Origin: Planctomycetota bacterium
GTDB taxonomy: Bacteria > Planctomycetota > UBA1135 > GCA-002686595
Direction: 5' to 3'
Assembly (NCBI GenBank): GCA_016795325.1
Contig: JAEUHY010000053.1
Location: 124,001 to 188,000 of the forward strand
DNA length: 64,000 bases
A program made the translations under genes and the position numbers. Every line of letters begins with the position of its first letter. Position 1 is the stretch's first letter. Of the stretch, positions 51,504 through 61,800 are shown piece after piece. A model generated the notes under the pieces. It ran no database searches and was not told the origin of the DNA. It worked only from the letters and a program-made list of their open reading frames with translations.

Positions 51504-52397
51504 ATGACGAGCGGCGCCGAGCTCAGCCCCGCGGCGCGGGTTTGGACGCTGGACGTGGGCAACAGTTCGGCCAAGTTGCGCTGCTGGAGCCTGCGCGGCG
51601 CGGCGTCGCCGAGGCACGAGCGCGCCGGGCGCGAACTGCTGCACAGCGCGGCTGTGCAACCACGACCCGACGAGGCGTGGTGTCCAGATGCGAGCGCAGC
51701 CGCGTCCACTTGGTCGCTCGCGGAAGCCGTGGAGCGCGCCACGCACTTGCACCCGCCCGCGGGCGGCGCGTGGCTGGCGCTCTCGTGTGTCGCGGCGCGC
51801 GAACTCGAGCAGCAACTCGTGCAGCGTTTGAAGGCCAACTTCGGCGCGCACTTCCTGGGCACACCCGATTGCGGGCTCGACAACCTCTGCGACCCTCCGC
51901 ACGGCGTCGGACGCGATCGGCTCTTCGCCGCGCGCGGCGCGCGAGAGCTGCTGGGGCGCTCCGCGCTGGTGCTCGACGCGGGCAGCGCCCTCACGGTCGA
52001 TCTGCTCGTGGTGCCGAGCGACGTGGGCGCGCGTGCGCGCTTCGAGGGCGGCGCCATCGCACCCGGGCCCGAGTTGCTCGCGCGTGCACTCGCGCAGGGC
52101 GCTGCTCGTTTGCCGGCTGTCGCGACAAGCGCCGAGGCGCCGGCGTTGGGGCGCGACACGCGAGCAGCGATCGCGTCCGGCGTGCTCCACGGGTTTCGCG
52201 GCGCCGCGCGCGAACTCGCCACGCGGATCGAACTCGAAGCGCAGTGCGGCGCCTTGCCGATTGTGCTCACGGGCGGCGCGGCGCCGCTGCTGCTTGCGCC
52301 GGGACTGTTCGGTGCGCGCCCCGTGCGCCACGAGCCCGAGCTCGTTCACCTGGGTCTGCTGCACGCCGCGTGGGACGCGGCTTGCTCCGTTTCGTGA
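51504..52397 (+). CDS. coaX: Type III pantothenate kinase
   Basis: First step of coenzyme A synthesis, phosphorylating pantothenate without potassium-independent type I inhibition by CoA. The 297-residue protein has the ASKHA phosphate-1 motif TLDVGNSSAKLRCWS near residues 15-29, the pantothenate-site GVGRDRLFAARGARELL and the phosphate-2 LVLDAGSALTVDLL, then GGAIAPGPELLARAL. It is somewhat longer than usual (about 255). The TGA stop overlaps the GTG start of the next gene. Confidence 0.9.
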   Translation: MTSGAELSPAARVWTLDVGNSSAKLRCWSLRGAASPRHERAGRELLHSAAVQPRPDEAWCPDASAAASTWSLAEAVERATHLHPPAGGAWLALSCVAARELEQQLVQRLKANFGAHFLGTPDCGLDNLCDPPHGVGRDRLFAARGARELLGRSALVLDAGSALTVDLLVVPSDVGARARFEGGAIAPGPELLARALAQGAARLPAVATSAEAPALGRDTRAAIASGVLHGFRGAARELATRIELEAQCGALPIVLTGGAAPLLLAPGLFGARPVRHEPELVHLGLLHAAWDAACSVS

Positions 52398-53485
52398 TCG
52401 TGCGCCAGCTCACCGCGCCGGGGCCCGGCGGCGTCGCCGTGCTCGAACTGAGCGGCGCAGGCGTGCGCGAAGCGCTGGCGGCGCTGTGGCCCGCCGCGCT
52501 CGGCGCACCCCGCGGCGGCCCGCGCCTCGCACGGCTGGAATGCGCGGGGGAGTTGCTCGACGAAGCGCTGGTTTGGATCGAGAGCGAGCAGCGCGTCGAG
52601 TTGCACCTGCACGGAAGTCCGCCGGTCGTCGCGCGTGTTCTGGCGGCGCTGTCGGCGCGAGTTGCCGCGGCGGACACCGAGCCGTCGATCCTCGAACAGC
52701 GCGCGTGGGAACTCCTGCCCCACGCGGCGAGCGAAGCGGGCGCGCGGATTCTGCTCGATCAGCGCGACGGCGCGCTGCGGCGGGAGCTGGAGGCGCTGTG
52801 CGCCGTGGCCGACGACGAGGCGGCTGCGACGAGCCTCGCGTCGTTGCTCGAAGCGGGGCGTGTCGCGCGTTTTGCGCTCGTGCCGACGCGAGTCGTGTTG
52901 GTCGGCCCGGTGAACGCGGGGAAATCCACGCTGTTCAACGCGCTCGTCGGAGCGCAGCGGGCGATCGTGAGTCCGGCGCCCGGCGCGACGCGCGACGTGC
53001 TGAGCGAACGCGCGCAGTTGGGCGAGTGGCCGATCCAGGCGCTCGACACAGCGGGGGAGCGCAGCGTGCCGCTCGACGCCGTCGGCGGAGAGCTCGAGGC
53101 GCGCGGACAGCAACTGGCGCGCGAATCCAGTGCGGAGGCCGACTGGATCGTCCGGCTGTGGGCCGCTGATGCAGAGCTGCCTCCGCCCGCGGCGTCGCGC
53201 CCGCCGCGCGAGGTCTGGGTGGCCAGCCGCGCGGATCTTTGCGTCGGCGGCGCGCCGGGAGGTTGCGACGCGTACGTCTCCGCTGTTCGCGATCCGCGCG
53301 ACGCCGTGGCGCAGCTCACGCGGCTGTTCGTTCGCGACCACGCACTTCCGGCGCGGGCTTGGCGCGCCGGCACGGCCGCGCCCTTCGACGGGTCCTCGCG
53401 GCGGGCGCTCGAACTCGCTCGCAGCCTCCTCGACGCGCGCGCTCGCAACTGGCGCGAGCCGCTGCTCGAAGCCCTTCGCCGTTGA
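52394..53485 (+). CDS. Shortened MnmE/TrmE-like GTPase
   Basis: MnmE with MnmG modifies U34 of several tRNAs. This 363-residue relative (MnmE is about 450) has the N-terminal formyl-folate-type domain (RQLTAPGPGGVAVLELSGAG, VELHLHGSPPVVARVLAAL). It keeps a trimmed helical domain and a G domain with G1 GPVNAGKS (171-178), G2 GATRDV and G3 DTAG. G4 is degenerate (ASRADL for NKxD). The C-terminal CxGK motif that MnmE needs for catalysis is absent. It is probably a paralogue with another role, or a reduced MnmE. Its GTG start overlaps coaX, so the pair is translationally coupled. Confidence 0.75.
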   Translation: MIVRQLTAPGPGGVAVLELSGAGVREALAALWPAALGAPRGGPRLARLECAGELLDEALVWIESEQRVELHLHGSPPVVARVLAALSARVAAADTEPSILEQRAWELLPHAASEAGARILLDQRDGALRRELEALCAVADDEAAATSLASLLEAGRVARFALVPTRVVLVGPVNAGKSTLFNALVGAQRAIVSPAPGATRDVLSERAQLGEWPIQALDTAGERSVPLDAVGGELEARGQQLARESSAEADWIVRLWAADAELPPPAASRPPREVWVASRADLCVGGAPGGCDAYVSAVRDPRDAVAQLTRLFVRDHALPARAWRAGTAAPFDGSSRRALELARSLLDARARNWREPLLEALRR

Positions 53486-53561
53486 AGCATCCGCAGGCGC
53501 TCGCTAAGCTCCGCCCTTCGATCGAGTTCCTCGCCGCCAGCCGCGGCGGACCTCGAACGAA

Positions 53562-54914
53562 ATGAGCTCGGCGCGCCGCCATCTGGTCTCGATCGACGAT
53601 CTCTCGCTGGCCGAGATCAAGTCGCTGTTTGAGCACGCCAAGCGCTTCGCGGAGGACCTGCGCGGCTTCGCCAAGGTGTGCCCGGGGCTGATCTCCGCGA
53701 GCCTGTTCTACGAGCCGTCCACCCGCACGCGGCTCTCGTTCGAATCCGCCATGTTGCGCCTGGGCGGCGGCGTGTTGACGGCGGCGGACATGCGCGCCAC
53801 GTCGGCCTCCAAGGGCGAGTCGTTGGCGGACACTGTGCGCGTGGTCAGCGGCGCGTATGCGGACGTGATCGTGCTGCGCCACGCCAGCGAAGGGGCCGCG
53901 CGGCTCGCCGCGCAGTACTCGGCGGTCCCGGTCGTGAACGCAGGCGACGGCAGCCACGAGCACCCGACGCAGACCCTGTGCGACCTCTACAACCTCTGGC
54001 TCGAACGCGGCCGTATCGAAGGCATCAACGTCGTGCTCGCGGGCGATCTGCGCTACAGCCGCACGATCCACTCGTTCGTGTACGCGTTGGCGCGCTTCGG
54101 CGCGAACATCGTGTGCGTCCCGCAGCCGGGCTTCGAATTGCCGGCCTACGTCGTGCAGCGCCTGCGCGAAGAATTCGCGGTGGAGCCCGTGCGCGCGGAT
54201 GCGACGCGACTGGGCGACTTGGCCTTGGCCTCGGACGCCGTCTACCTCACTCCGCAGAAGCCGCACCAGCTCAGCCTGTTCACGGACGGAGGCAAGGGAC
54301 TCGCGGTGGGGCGCGTGGACGCGCTCTACATGACGCGGCCGCAGACCGAACGCTTCAAGGGCGACGACCTGCCGATCCAGAAGTACCAGCAGCTGTCCAA
54401 GCGGGAGATGTCCGTCGAGTCGCTGCGCGATGCGGTCGTGATGCACCCGTTGCCGCGCCGCGACGAGATCCAGCCGGACCTCGACGAGGATCCCCGCAGC
54501 ATCTACTTCAAGCAGGCGGCGCGCGGAGTCCCGATCCGCATGGCGATCCTGGCCTTCCTGCTCGAGCGCATCGACCTGGGCGTTCCGGCCCACAGCCTCG
54601 ACGCCCGCTACTACCCGGCGCCGGTCGGCGAGAATCCGTGTCGGAATACGACCTGCATCTCGCGTACGGAGACCCGGCACGTGCGCGCGCTGTACCGACT
54701 GGCGGCGCGCTTCCCGATCCGGGCCCACTGTGCGTACTGCTCGCACGAGATCGTCGCACCCCTGGTCGGCTGCACCACCACGCGGCACGCGCACTTCTTC
54801 GACTCCGCGTCCGCGCGCCGGATCCGACCCGATCACATGGTGTTCTTCGCCAGCGAGGCGGAGGCCGCAGCGGCCGGCTATGCGCCGGCGGCCCGCGCCG
54901 CGGCCGCGACTTGA
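53562..54914 (+). CDS. pyrB: Aspartate carbamoyltransferase fused to PyrI-type zinc domain
   Basis: Makes carbamoyl-aspartate in pyrimidine synthesis. Residues 1-330 are a full catalytic chain: FYEPSTRTRLSFESAMLRLG, SKGESLADTVRV, the GDGSHEHPTQTLCDLYNL loop and VVMHPLPRRDEIQPDLDEDP. Residues 350-400 match the zinc domain of the regulatory chain PyrI, with Cys360, Cys365, Cys390 and Cys393 (PCRNTTC, HCAYC). The last 50 residues (VFFASEAEAAAAGYAPA) resemble the Ada-type small metal-binding fold without its cysteines. The nucleotide-binding part of PyrI is missing, so allosteric control by CTP is unlikely from this chain alone. Confidence 0.9.
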   Translation: MSSARRHLVSIDDLSLAEIKSLFEHAKRFAEDLRGFAKVCPGLISASLFYEPSTRTRLSFESAMLRLGGGVLTAADMRATSASKGESLADTVRVVSGAYADVIVLRHASEGAARLAAQYSAVPVVNAGDGSHEHPTQTLCDLYNLWLERGRIEGINVVLAGDLRYSRTIHSFVYALARFGANIVCVPQPGFELPAYVVQRLREEFAVEPVRADATRLGDLALASDAVYLTPQKPHQLSLFTDGGKGLAVGRVDALYMTRPQTERFKGDDLPIQKYQQLSKREMSVESLRDAVVMHPLPRRDEIQPDLDEDPRSIYFKQAARGVPIRMAILAFLLERIDLGVPAHSLDARYYPAPVGENPCRNTTCISRTETRHVRALYRLAARFPIRAHCAYCSHEIVAPLVGCTTTRHAHFFDSASARRIRPDHMVFFASEAEAAAAGYAPAARAAAAT

Positions 54915-55542
54915 GCGTCGCCGCCAAGTGGAGGGGCCGGCGCCCGTGGCGCGGGCGCGACGCCGCTCGCCTCGCGTAGCTCGCGCGCTCTCGGAGCGCG
55001 ACGACGCACGCTGTGCGGATTCGCACCGTCACGCTCCCCGCGGCGCGCGTTCGCGAGCGTGGCGCGCCGCTCTCGCGGTCGGACTCCGCCCCCGCGAGGT
55101 GAATGCAAGTCTCGTGATGCCCGGCATTTACTGTCGGCGAACTCCGAACCGGCGCAGCTCCGCGCGGTCGGCACGCGGTTTGAGCTTCGGCGCGGTCCGT
55201 CGTTCTTTTCCAGCGCCGAGCGTCACGACGACGAGCTGCTCGCCAACTGACGCGCGAGGACCATCACGAGGGCAAAATTGTCGGCCGACCGTACGCCGCG
55301 CCGCCCGCGTGTCTATATGATCCCGCGCCACAGCACCGGCACAGCCGTCGGCGGTCTGCAAGTTGTTCGTAGACTGGGGTCCAGGCTCCCCTCCACGAGC
55401 GCGTTGCACGCTGCGGCAGCACCCGGTCCTGTACCTCGTCGCGCCCCGTCTGCGGCGCTGCCTATGGCCCTTCCTGACGCGCTCAGGAGGCCTGGGCGGC
55501 CCCTAGGACCCGTCGCGTCCCCTCAGCTTTGCGCCACCATCG
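54915..55542. other. pyrB-lipoprotein intergenic region
   Basis: No gene is recognised in these 628 bases. Two hairpins follow pyrB: 7 bp at 54984-55000 and 9 bp at 55040-55048 with 55062-55070, probably transcript ends. A TATGAT (55316-55321) could be a -10 box for the lipoprotein gene 220 bases downstream, but no -35 match is visible. Confidence 0.4.
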
Positions 55543-58500
55543 ATGAAGACCCACTTCGGAACCAGCACTTCCGGCCTCACGGGCTCGCTCGCCCGTTCGC
55601 TCCAGGTCACCGCCAGCGCTGCGCTGCTCGCCTTTGCCAGCTGCGGCGGAGGCGGTGGGGCGGCCTCGGACACGCTTCCCGAAGGTGCGATCGGAGCGAA
55701 CCCCCAGTCCAGCCCGACCGCGCAGACCTTCTTTGTCGCGGAAGATCCGAGCGACGGCGACGCGAGCAGCCTGCAGGTGCTCGAGACGTACTGGGGCCGC
55801 CTGGTGCAGGTGTTCGACCGCGACGGGGTCACGCCCGTGTTCGCGGAGTACGTGATCGACGACAAGATCGTCAGCGACGGTGACGACTACGAGCTGACGC
55901 GCGACCCGCTGACCGACTTGGAGACGGTGCGCATCCTGCACCCGTTCCGCGACGCGAACGGCAACGTCACCCCTGAGTTCCGCCAAGCGCTCGCGGGGCT
56001 CGAAGCGGACCTGCAGGTCGTGCTGAAGAAGGGCATCAGCGCCAGCGATCTGCCGCCGTTCACCGCCGTACCGCGCAACGGCGCGGTGATGCTCAAGTTC
56101 AACGACTTGCTGTCCGCGTCCACGGTGAACGCCGAGACGATCAAGATCCTCACGGGCTATCCGCCGAGCCAACCCTTCGAGGCGCGCATCTTCCCGGACC
56201 CCAGCCACGGCAATCTGGTCTCCGGCGAGTTCCACTCCTCGCGCGTGATCATCGACTTCTCGGTGTCGGAGCTCGACTCGCTCGTCAGCGGCGTCCCGTT
56301 GAATCCGCTGGGACTTCCGACCGCCCTGAGCACGACGCAAGCCAACGTGCTGCTGCGCATCCCGACCCGCGCCGACCAGGCCGCGCAGCAACCGCAGGTT
56401 CTGCGCTCGCTCAGCGGTCGAGCGCTGGCGTTCAACGGCAACGGTCCCACCGATCCGTTCGCGCCGACCCTCGACGTGCTCCGCGCGGTGCGCTCCGGCG
56501 GCGTGGCCTCGGTCACGGGCGACCCGAGCAACGGCTTCCTCGTCGACCAGACGCCGCCGGTCGTGATCGGCCAGCAGGGCATCGACCTGCTCAACACGCT
56601 CAACTTCACGCTCGCGCCGACCCTCGAGCTGAACGCGGTGCTGCGCTTCCGCAGCGTCGCCTGCGCTTTCAGCCCCAAGGTCGGCGACATCCTGGAGTTC
56701 AACACGATTCGCCTGCGCGTCGTCCAGGACGTCGTCGGGTTCCCCAGCGGCGGCCAGGTGCAGTGCCGTGTCCGACCGCTGTGCGAGACCTGCGAACCGC
56801 CGATCATCGTCGTCAACTCGAACAACCCGCCGGTCGGCGTCATCCGCGCGCCCTACCGGCCGCTCCCGGGGAGCGTGTCGAATCCTGACTATCCGGCCTG
56901 CTTCGTGACGTTCCTGCCGGCGCCGACGACGTTGCCTGCGACCGGCGTCTCGACCAACGCCACGGTGTCGATCACCTTCAGCGAGCCGGTGGACCCCGCC
57001 ACCGTGTTGCCGTTCGACACGTTCGTGCTCGAGCACGACAACAACCTGCCGACGCTGCCGGTCATCGACGAGCTGTACCGCTCGGTCGTCGGCAGCATCA
57101 TCCCGTCTGCGGACCGTCGCACGTTCACGTTCCAGCCGCGCCTGCCGCTCCGCAAGGTGCTCACCGGCGCCAACGTCGACCGCTACCGCCTGCGGCTCTC
57201 TCCGTTCACGCAGCGCATCCGCGACCTCGCTGGGAACGAGCTGATCAACGGGCTCCCCGAAGCGCGCTTCACGATCGACTCGAGCAGCCCGACCGTCGAC
57301 AGCGGCAGCATCCGCCTGCGCTTCCCGTCGGGCATCGACGAAAACTCGGTTCCCGGCCCGGAAATCCGCGGGCAGTTCCTGTACGACCCGGCCCGCGAAT
57401 CGATCAAGCCGCGCGCCGTGCAGCGCTTCTCCGCCGTCGTCGACCGCAGCGTGCCGATCGTCGGCAACATGACCGACCTGCCCGCGTTCAACATCCAGAC
57501 GCCGCTGTCCAACAATGGCAGCCGCACGATGCGCGTCTGGCGCTACTGCGACGTGTCGGGCTTCAGCCTGCGCGACGAGACGACGCACAACGTCGACATC
57601 GAAGGCATGTGGTGGAACCCATTCGGCGGAGTGCTGCAGATCGACAACTTCCCTCAGTTCTCGATCGGCGTGGCGCACTCGCGCTTCCTGCCTGACGAGA
57701 ACCTGGACGCCGGTCTGCTCCCCGAGTTCGTCAGCTCAGGTCTCGTGCAAGCCTTCGACACGAACCTGCTCGACAAGGCGAACGACCCGATGACGATCAT
57801 CGCCCCGCGCACCCGGGGCTATCAGATCAACCCCACGGACCTCGCCGCGTCGTCGACCGGGAACGCGATCGCGCCCTTCCCGGTCAACCGCGGCATTCCG
57901 CAGGACCAGTTCATCTACTGGACGTGGCGTGACACGGCGAAGACGGCGGTCGGCGCTCCGAACGCCGTTGGCGCAGACATTCGGCGCCTCGCGACCGTGA
58001 GCCCGCCGAACACGACCAACGTCAGCTTCTATCCGGTGAACAAGGTGCCGACCATCGGGCTGCCGATGCTCACCGAGTTCCGCACCTATCCCGACGCGCT
58101 CGCCATCGGCCAGAACGGCTTCCGCGTGGCGATCGCGATCAACTCCTCCGCGCGTCCGTACTTCCGCGTGTTCTCCACGGGTGGCGTGCACCCGACCACG
58201 GGCAAGGTCACGACCGTGCAGCCGGACACGAACGGCAACGCGACGGGCGGCATCAACCCCAACACCGGTGGCGTGACGTTCTGGGGCGACAACACGTTCT
58301 ATTACGGCCAGGCTGACTTCCTGGTGCGCCTCAGCCGGATCCACACGATCTGGTTCGACACGCTGGCCGCGGGAACGACGTTCACCGATCCGTACCTCGA
58401 GCCGACGGTGGACAACCTGCCGACGGGCACGCAACTCATCGTCGCCTACCGCGGGGCTTCCGGCTTCAGCCCGACGCCGGGCGTGAACCAGTTCCCCTTC

Positions 58501-58749
58501 GCCGATGCTCGGGCGTTCGACCCGTACGGCAACCTCTACACGGCGACGCAGAACACTGCGCTGAACCAGCAGACCATCTTCGCCACCTCGCCGCAGTTCT
58601 TCCCGAGCATCTCGGACGCGCAGTGGCGCAGCAGCGCGACGTCGGTGAACGGGGCGCGCTACCTGCAGTTGCGCATCACGTTCCTGTCCAATCCAATCAG
58701 CGGCCTGTCCCCCGAACTCAGCGCGCTGGGTATTGCTTACCGCCGCTGA
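55543..58749 (+). CDS. Large secreted lipoprotein with Ig-like domain
   Basis: A 1068-residue predicted lipoprotein: signal peptide with lipobox LAFASC and the lipidated Cys34, followed by a Gly run. A conserved N-terminal module (LQVLETYWGRLVQVFDRDGV; DLPPFTAVPRNGAVMLKFND) is shared with the third lipoprotein at 62449. Around residues 460-570 lies a Big_5/Ig-like domain (NATVSITFSEPVDPATVLPF, FTFQPRLPLRKVLTG). The rest is beta-rich with Asn/Thr/Pro-rich loops. No catalytic motif is seen. It is the first of three similar large surface proteins in tandem; likely a cell-envelope structural or adhesive role, which is inference. Confidence 0.8.
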   Translation: MKTHFGTSTSGLTGSLARSLQVTASAALLAFASCGGGGGAASDTLPEGAIGANPQSSPTAQTFFVAEDPSDGDASSLQVLETYWGRLVQVFDRDGVTPVFAEYVIDDKIVSDGDDYELTRDPLTDLETVRILHPFRDANGNVTPEFRQALAGLEADLQVVLKKGISASDLPPFTAVPRNGAVMLKFNDLLSASTVNAETIKILTGYPPSQPFEARIFPDPSHGNLVSGEFHSSRVIIDFSVSELDSLVSGVPLNPLGLPTALSTTQANVLLRIPTRADQAAQQPQVLRSLSGRALAFNGNGPTDPFAPTLDVLRAVRSGGVASVTGDPSNGFLVDQTPPVVIGQQGIDLLNTLNFTLAPTLELNAVLRFRSVACAFSPKVGDILEFNTIRLRVVQDVVGFPSGGQVQCRVRPLCETCEPPIIVVNSNNPPVGVIRAPYRPLPGSVSNPDYPACFVTFLPAPTTLPATGVSTNATVSITFSEPVDPATVLPFDTFVLEHDNNLPTLPVIDELYRSVVGSIIPSADRRTFTFQPRLPLRKVLTGANVDRYRLRLSPFTQRIRDLAGNELINGLPEARFTIDSSSPTVDSGSIRLRFPSGIDENSVPGPEIRGQFLYDPARESIKPRAVQRFSAVVDRSVPIVGNMTDLPAFNIQTPLSNNGSRTMRVWRYCDVSGFSLRDETTHNVDIEGMWWNPFGGVLQIDNFPQFSIGVAHSRFLPDENLDAGLLPEFVSSGLVQAFDTNLLDKANDPMTIIAPRTRGYQINPTDLAASSTGNAIAPFPVNRGIPQDQFIYWTWRDTAKTAVGAPNAVGADIRRLATVSPPNTTNVSFYPVNKVPTIGLPMLTEFRTYPDALAIGQNGFRVAIAINSSARPYFRVFSTGGVHPTTGKVTTVQPDTNGNATGGINPNTGGVTFWGDNTFYYGQADFLVRLSRIHTIWFDTLAAGTTFTDPYLEPTVDNLPTGTQLIVAYRGASGFSPTPGVNQFPFADARAFDPYGNLYTATQNTALNQQTIFATSPQFFPSISDAQWRSSATSVNGARYLQLRITFLSNPISGLSPELSALGIAYRR

Positions 58750-58758
58750 TTCAGCCTG

Positions 58759-58780
58759 CTCCGTCCGACCCAGGTCGGAC
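58759..58780 (+). terminator. Hairpin after the first lipoprotein gene
   Basis: A perfect 10-bp inverted repeat (58759-58768 with 58771-58780) with a minimal loop starts ten bases after the stop codon. Without a T-tract it may be an attenuator or mRNA end between the lipoprotein genes. Confidence 0.5.
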
Positions 58781-58852
58781 GGCGCGGCGCAACCGACCCC
58801 CGTCGGCTTGTCTCCGTTCTCTCCGGTCCCACTCTCGATTCTCGATCCATCC

Positions 58853-61800
58853 ATGCTCCGAGGCCTTCGTAGCTCTTCGGTCGGCGCCTCTGCTCCGTTC
58901 CTTCTCGCTGCTGCAGTCGCGTCCTGTGGCAGCGGATCGGGCGCGGGCCCGTTCCAGGTGACGTCGGTCAACGTCGCGAACGACCAGGTCTGGAAGATCA
59001 ACCGACCGATTCGCGTGCAGTTCAGCGAGCCCGTGGATCCGCTGAGCGTGAACCTGAACACGTTCAACGTGCGCCGGCTCGGCGGCGGCCCCGCGGCGGG
59101 CGAGTTCTATTTCGAGGACGGCAACCGCACCCTGGTGTTCCAACCGTTCTGCCCGACGCGCGACGATCTGTCGGACGCGGGGCTGCTCGGTGGACCCAAC
59201 CCTGCCACGAACGGCACGGCCTACGCGTACGAAATCAACATCGTCGGCGCGGACATCAACTCGACGTTGCCCCTGCGCTCCTCGAACGGCGACGGCCTCA
59301 CGATCAGCCAGACGCGGCGCTTCACGACGCCCTCGAGCCTCGAAGCGCTGGACCTGTACCTCGATCCGCAGTTGGGACCGCCGACGCCGATCATCCTCGG
59401 GGAGACCTTGTCCTCTCGCGTCCAGTCGATCATCGACCGCGACCCGTCCCTCACCCAGGAGTTGATCTACTCCTACGTGCAGGTCGGCGGCGCGAACGGC
59501 ACGCGCCACTTCTTCCGCCGCCTGGGCAACGGCGCCATCGAATTGGAACCGGCGGTCGAGCTCCCGCTCAACAAGCTCTCGGACGAGAGCTCGCGCGTCG
59601 AGTTCGTGCTCAACTTCGACCAGCCGGTCACGCCTTCGGCGACGAACATCAACTCCGCGCGCCTGCGCCTGGAGTACGCCAATCCGACGAGCCTCACCAC
59701 GCCTTGGGTGGCGCTGCCGACGGATCTGACCATCGAACGCAACTGCACCCAGATCGGCGCGCGCATCCGCCTCGCTCCCGTCGGCGGTCTGCCTTCCGGC
59801 GCCACGCTGCGCGCGGTGGTGACGCCCGAGTTCACGGACTTGGTCGGTGAGAACAACCCGCAGGCGCTGAACGACTTCGCGCTCGCGACGACGATTGCGT
59901 TCCCGACCTCGGCGCCGACGCTGGTCGCCGACCAGGTGCTCGAAACGTTCGCCACCACCGACAACGAGGACGACCTCGCCTCGTTCAACGAGCCGCTGGC
60001 GCAGTGGGAGAACGGTGAGTTGCGCGCGCGCTGGGCGTTCACCGGAACCGGTGGCGTTCCAGGCGGCTTCGACTGGTACATCGCGCCCGGCGAGACGGTG
60101 ATCTTCAACACCACGAACTCGACCATCAACGGGTTCTCGATCCCGCTGCAGAGCCAAGGCGGCGGCATCAACTTCGACCCGACGCAACTCGTCGGCGACG
60201 CGACCAATCCCGCGATCTTCAACCCGCCCTCGGCCGGCACCCTCACGGTGATCGGCGGCGTGGTGGACGTGCGGAACGTGTTCATCGAACAAGGCGCCTC
60301 GCTGATCGTCGAGGGGCCCAATCCGCTCGTGATCCAGGCTTCCGGCGACGTGTTCATCCGCGGCCAGATCCTGGCCTCGGGCAGCAACAGCCTGGGCGTC
60401 AACACCTTCAACACGACCAACGTCCCCGAGCCCGGCGCGCCGGGACAGGCGGGCGGCGGTCGCGGCGGCACGGGCAGCCCGCTCACCACGGCGTCCTCTG
60501 CGCGCGGCGGTTCGGGACAAGGCGCGTTCGGCGCGCTGGACGCGGGTGGTCGCGGCGGCGAGGCCGGCTGGTCGGCGAGCGTGCTCGTGGAACGACGCCG
60601 CGGTGCGGGCGGCGGCGGCGGTCGGCTGGCCGCGGACGTTGCGGCGGTCGTCGTCGGTGCTGGCCCTTTCGAGCAGCGACGCATCGGCTTTGACGCGGAA
60701 CCCGGATTCTCCCAGGGGCCGACCGCGAACGACGTGGCCGACAACGGCGCGATCGGCGGACCCGGCGGGCCGAGCGGCGGCGCGGCCGGAGTCGGCCCCT
60801 TCTCCGACGCGGACACGGACAACGACTTCTTCGGCTCGCGCTTCACGGTGGGTGCGAACACGGTGAAGATCGGCGAACTGACGCGGCCCTGGGCCGGTGC
60901 GGGCGGCGGTGGCGGCGGCGACTCGGCCCAGATCACGACGGGCTCGTTCCCGGCGCCGTGGGTTCCGACCGGTGACGAGAAGGGCGCGGGCGGCGGTGGG
61001 GGCGGCGGCTCCGTGCACGTCCTCGCGCTCGGCAGCATTCGCTTCGGCCCCAACGGACGCATCCAGGCCCGCGGTGGTATCGGCGGCGGCGGCGAGAACA
61101 CCAGCCTGCTCGACCGCGTCGGCGGCGGGTCGGGTGGCGGCTCCGGCGGCCACGTCGTGCTCCAGACCGCGGCGCAGATCGATTTCCGCTCCAAGTCTGT
61201 GGTCAGCCTCGCGGACACGGCCACCAGCGGTTCGCTCGACACTCCGCAGAACAACTGGGCCATCAACGTGCTCGGTGGCCAGGGTGGCGCGGGCGCCGGC
61301 GATTTGGGCGGCGGCTTCTTCCAGAGCCCGACGGGCCAGCGCGAGACCCTGCCCAACAACGACGCGTGCCCTCCCGGCTACCCGGCCGTCGGCGCGAACA
61401 GCTGCCGCGGGGCGATTCAGGGCGCGGGCGGCGACGGCGGCCCGGGCCTAATCCAGCTCCACACTCCCGGTGGCCGCGTCGGCACGGCTCTCAACGACGA
61501 CGTGCGCGTCAGCGGCGCGACGACGTTGGCGGGCCTGTGCGCCCCTGCACCGATCTGTCCGCTCGGGGCCAACGGTCCCGGCGGTCAGGCGTGCTTCATG
61601 GTTCCGACCTTTGGTCGCACCTCCCGCGCTCGCTCGGACTGGATCGCGCTCGGCAACAGCGGCTTCAACCCCGCGACCGGCCTGTTCCGCACCGCCGAGT
61701 TCTCGTTCGGTGGCGTGGACACCGTGAGTGGCGCCGTGCAGGCCACCGGCGGGGTTGTGGACCCGGTCACGCCGCTCGCGGGCATGAGCTTCGCGTCGGT

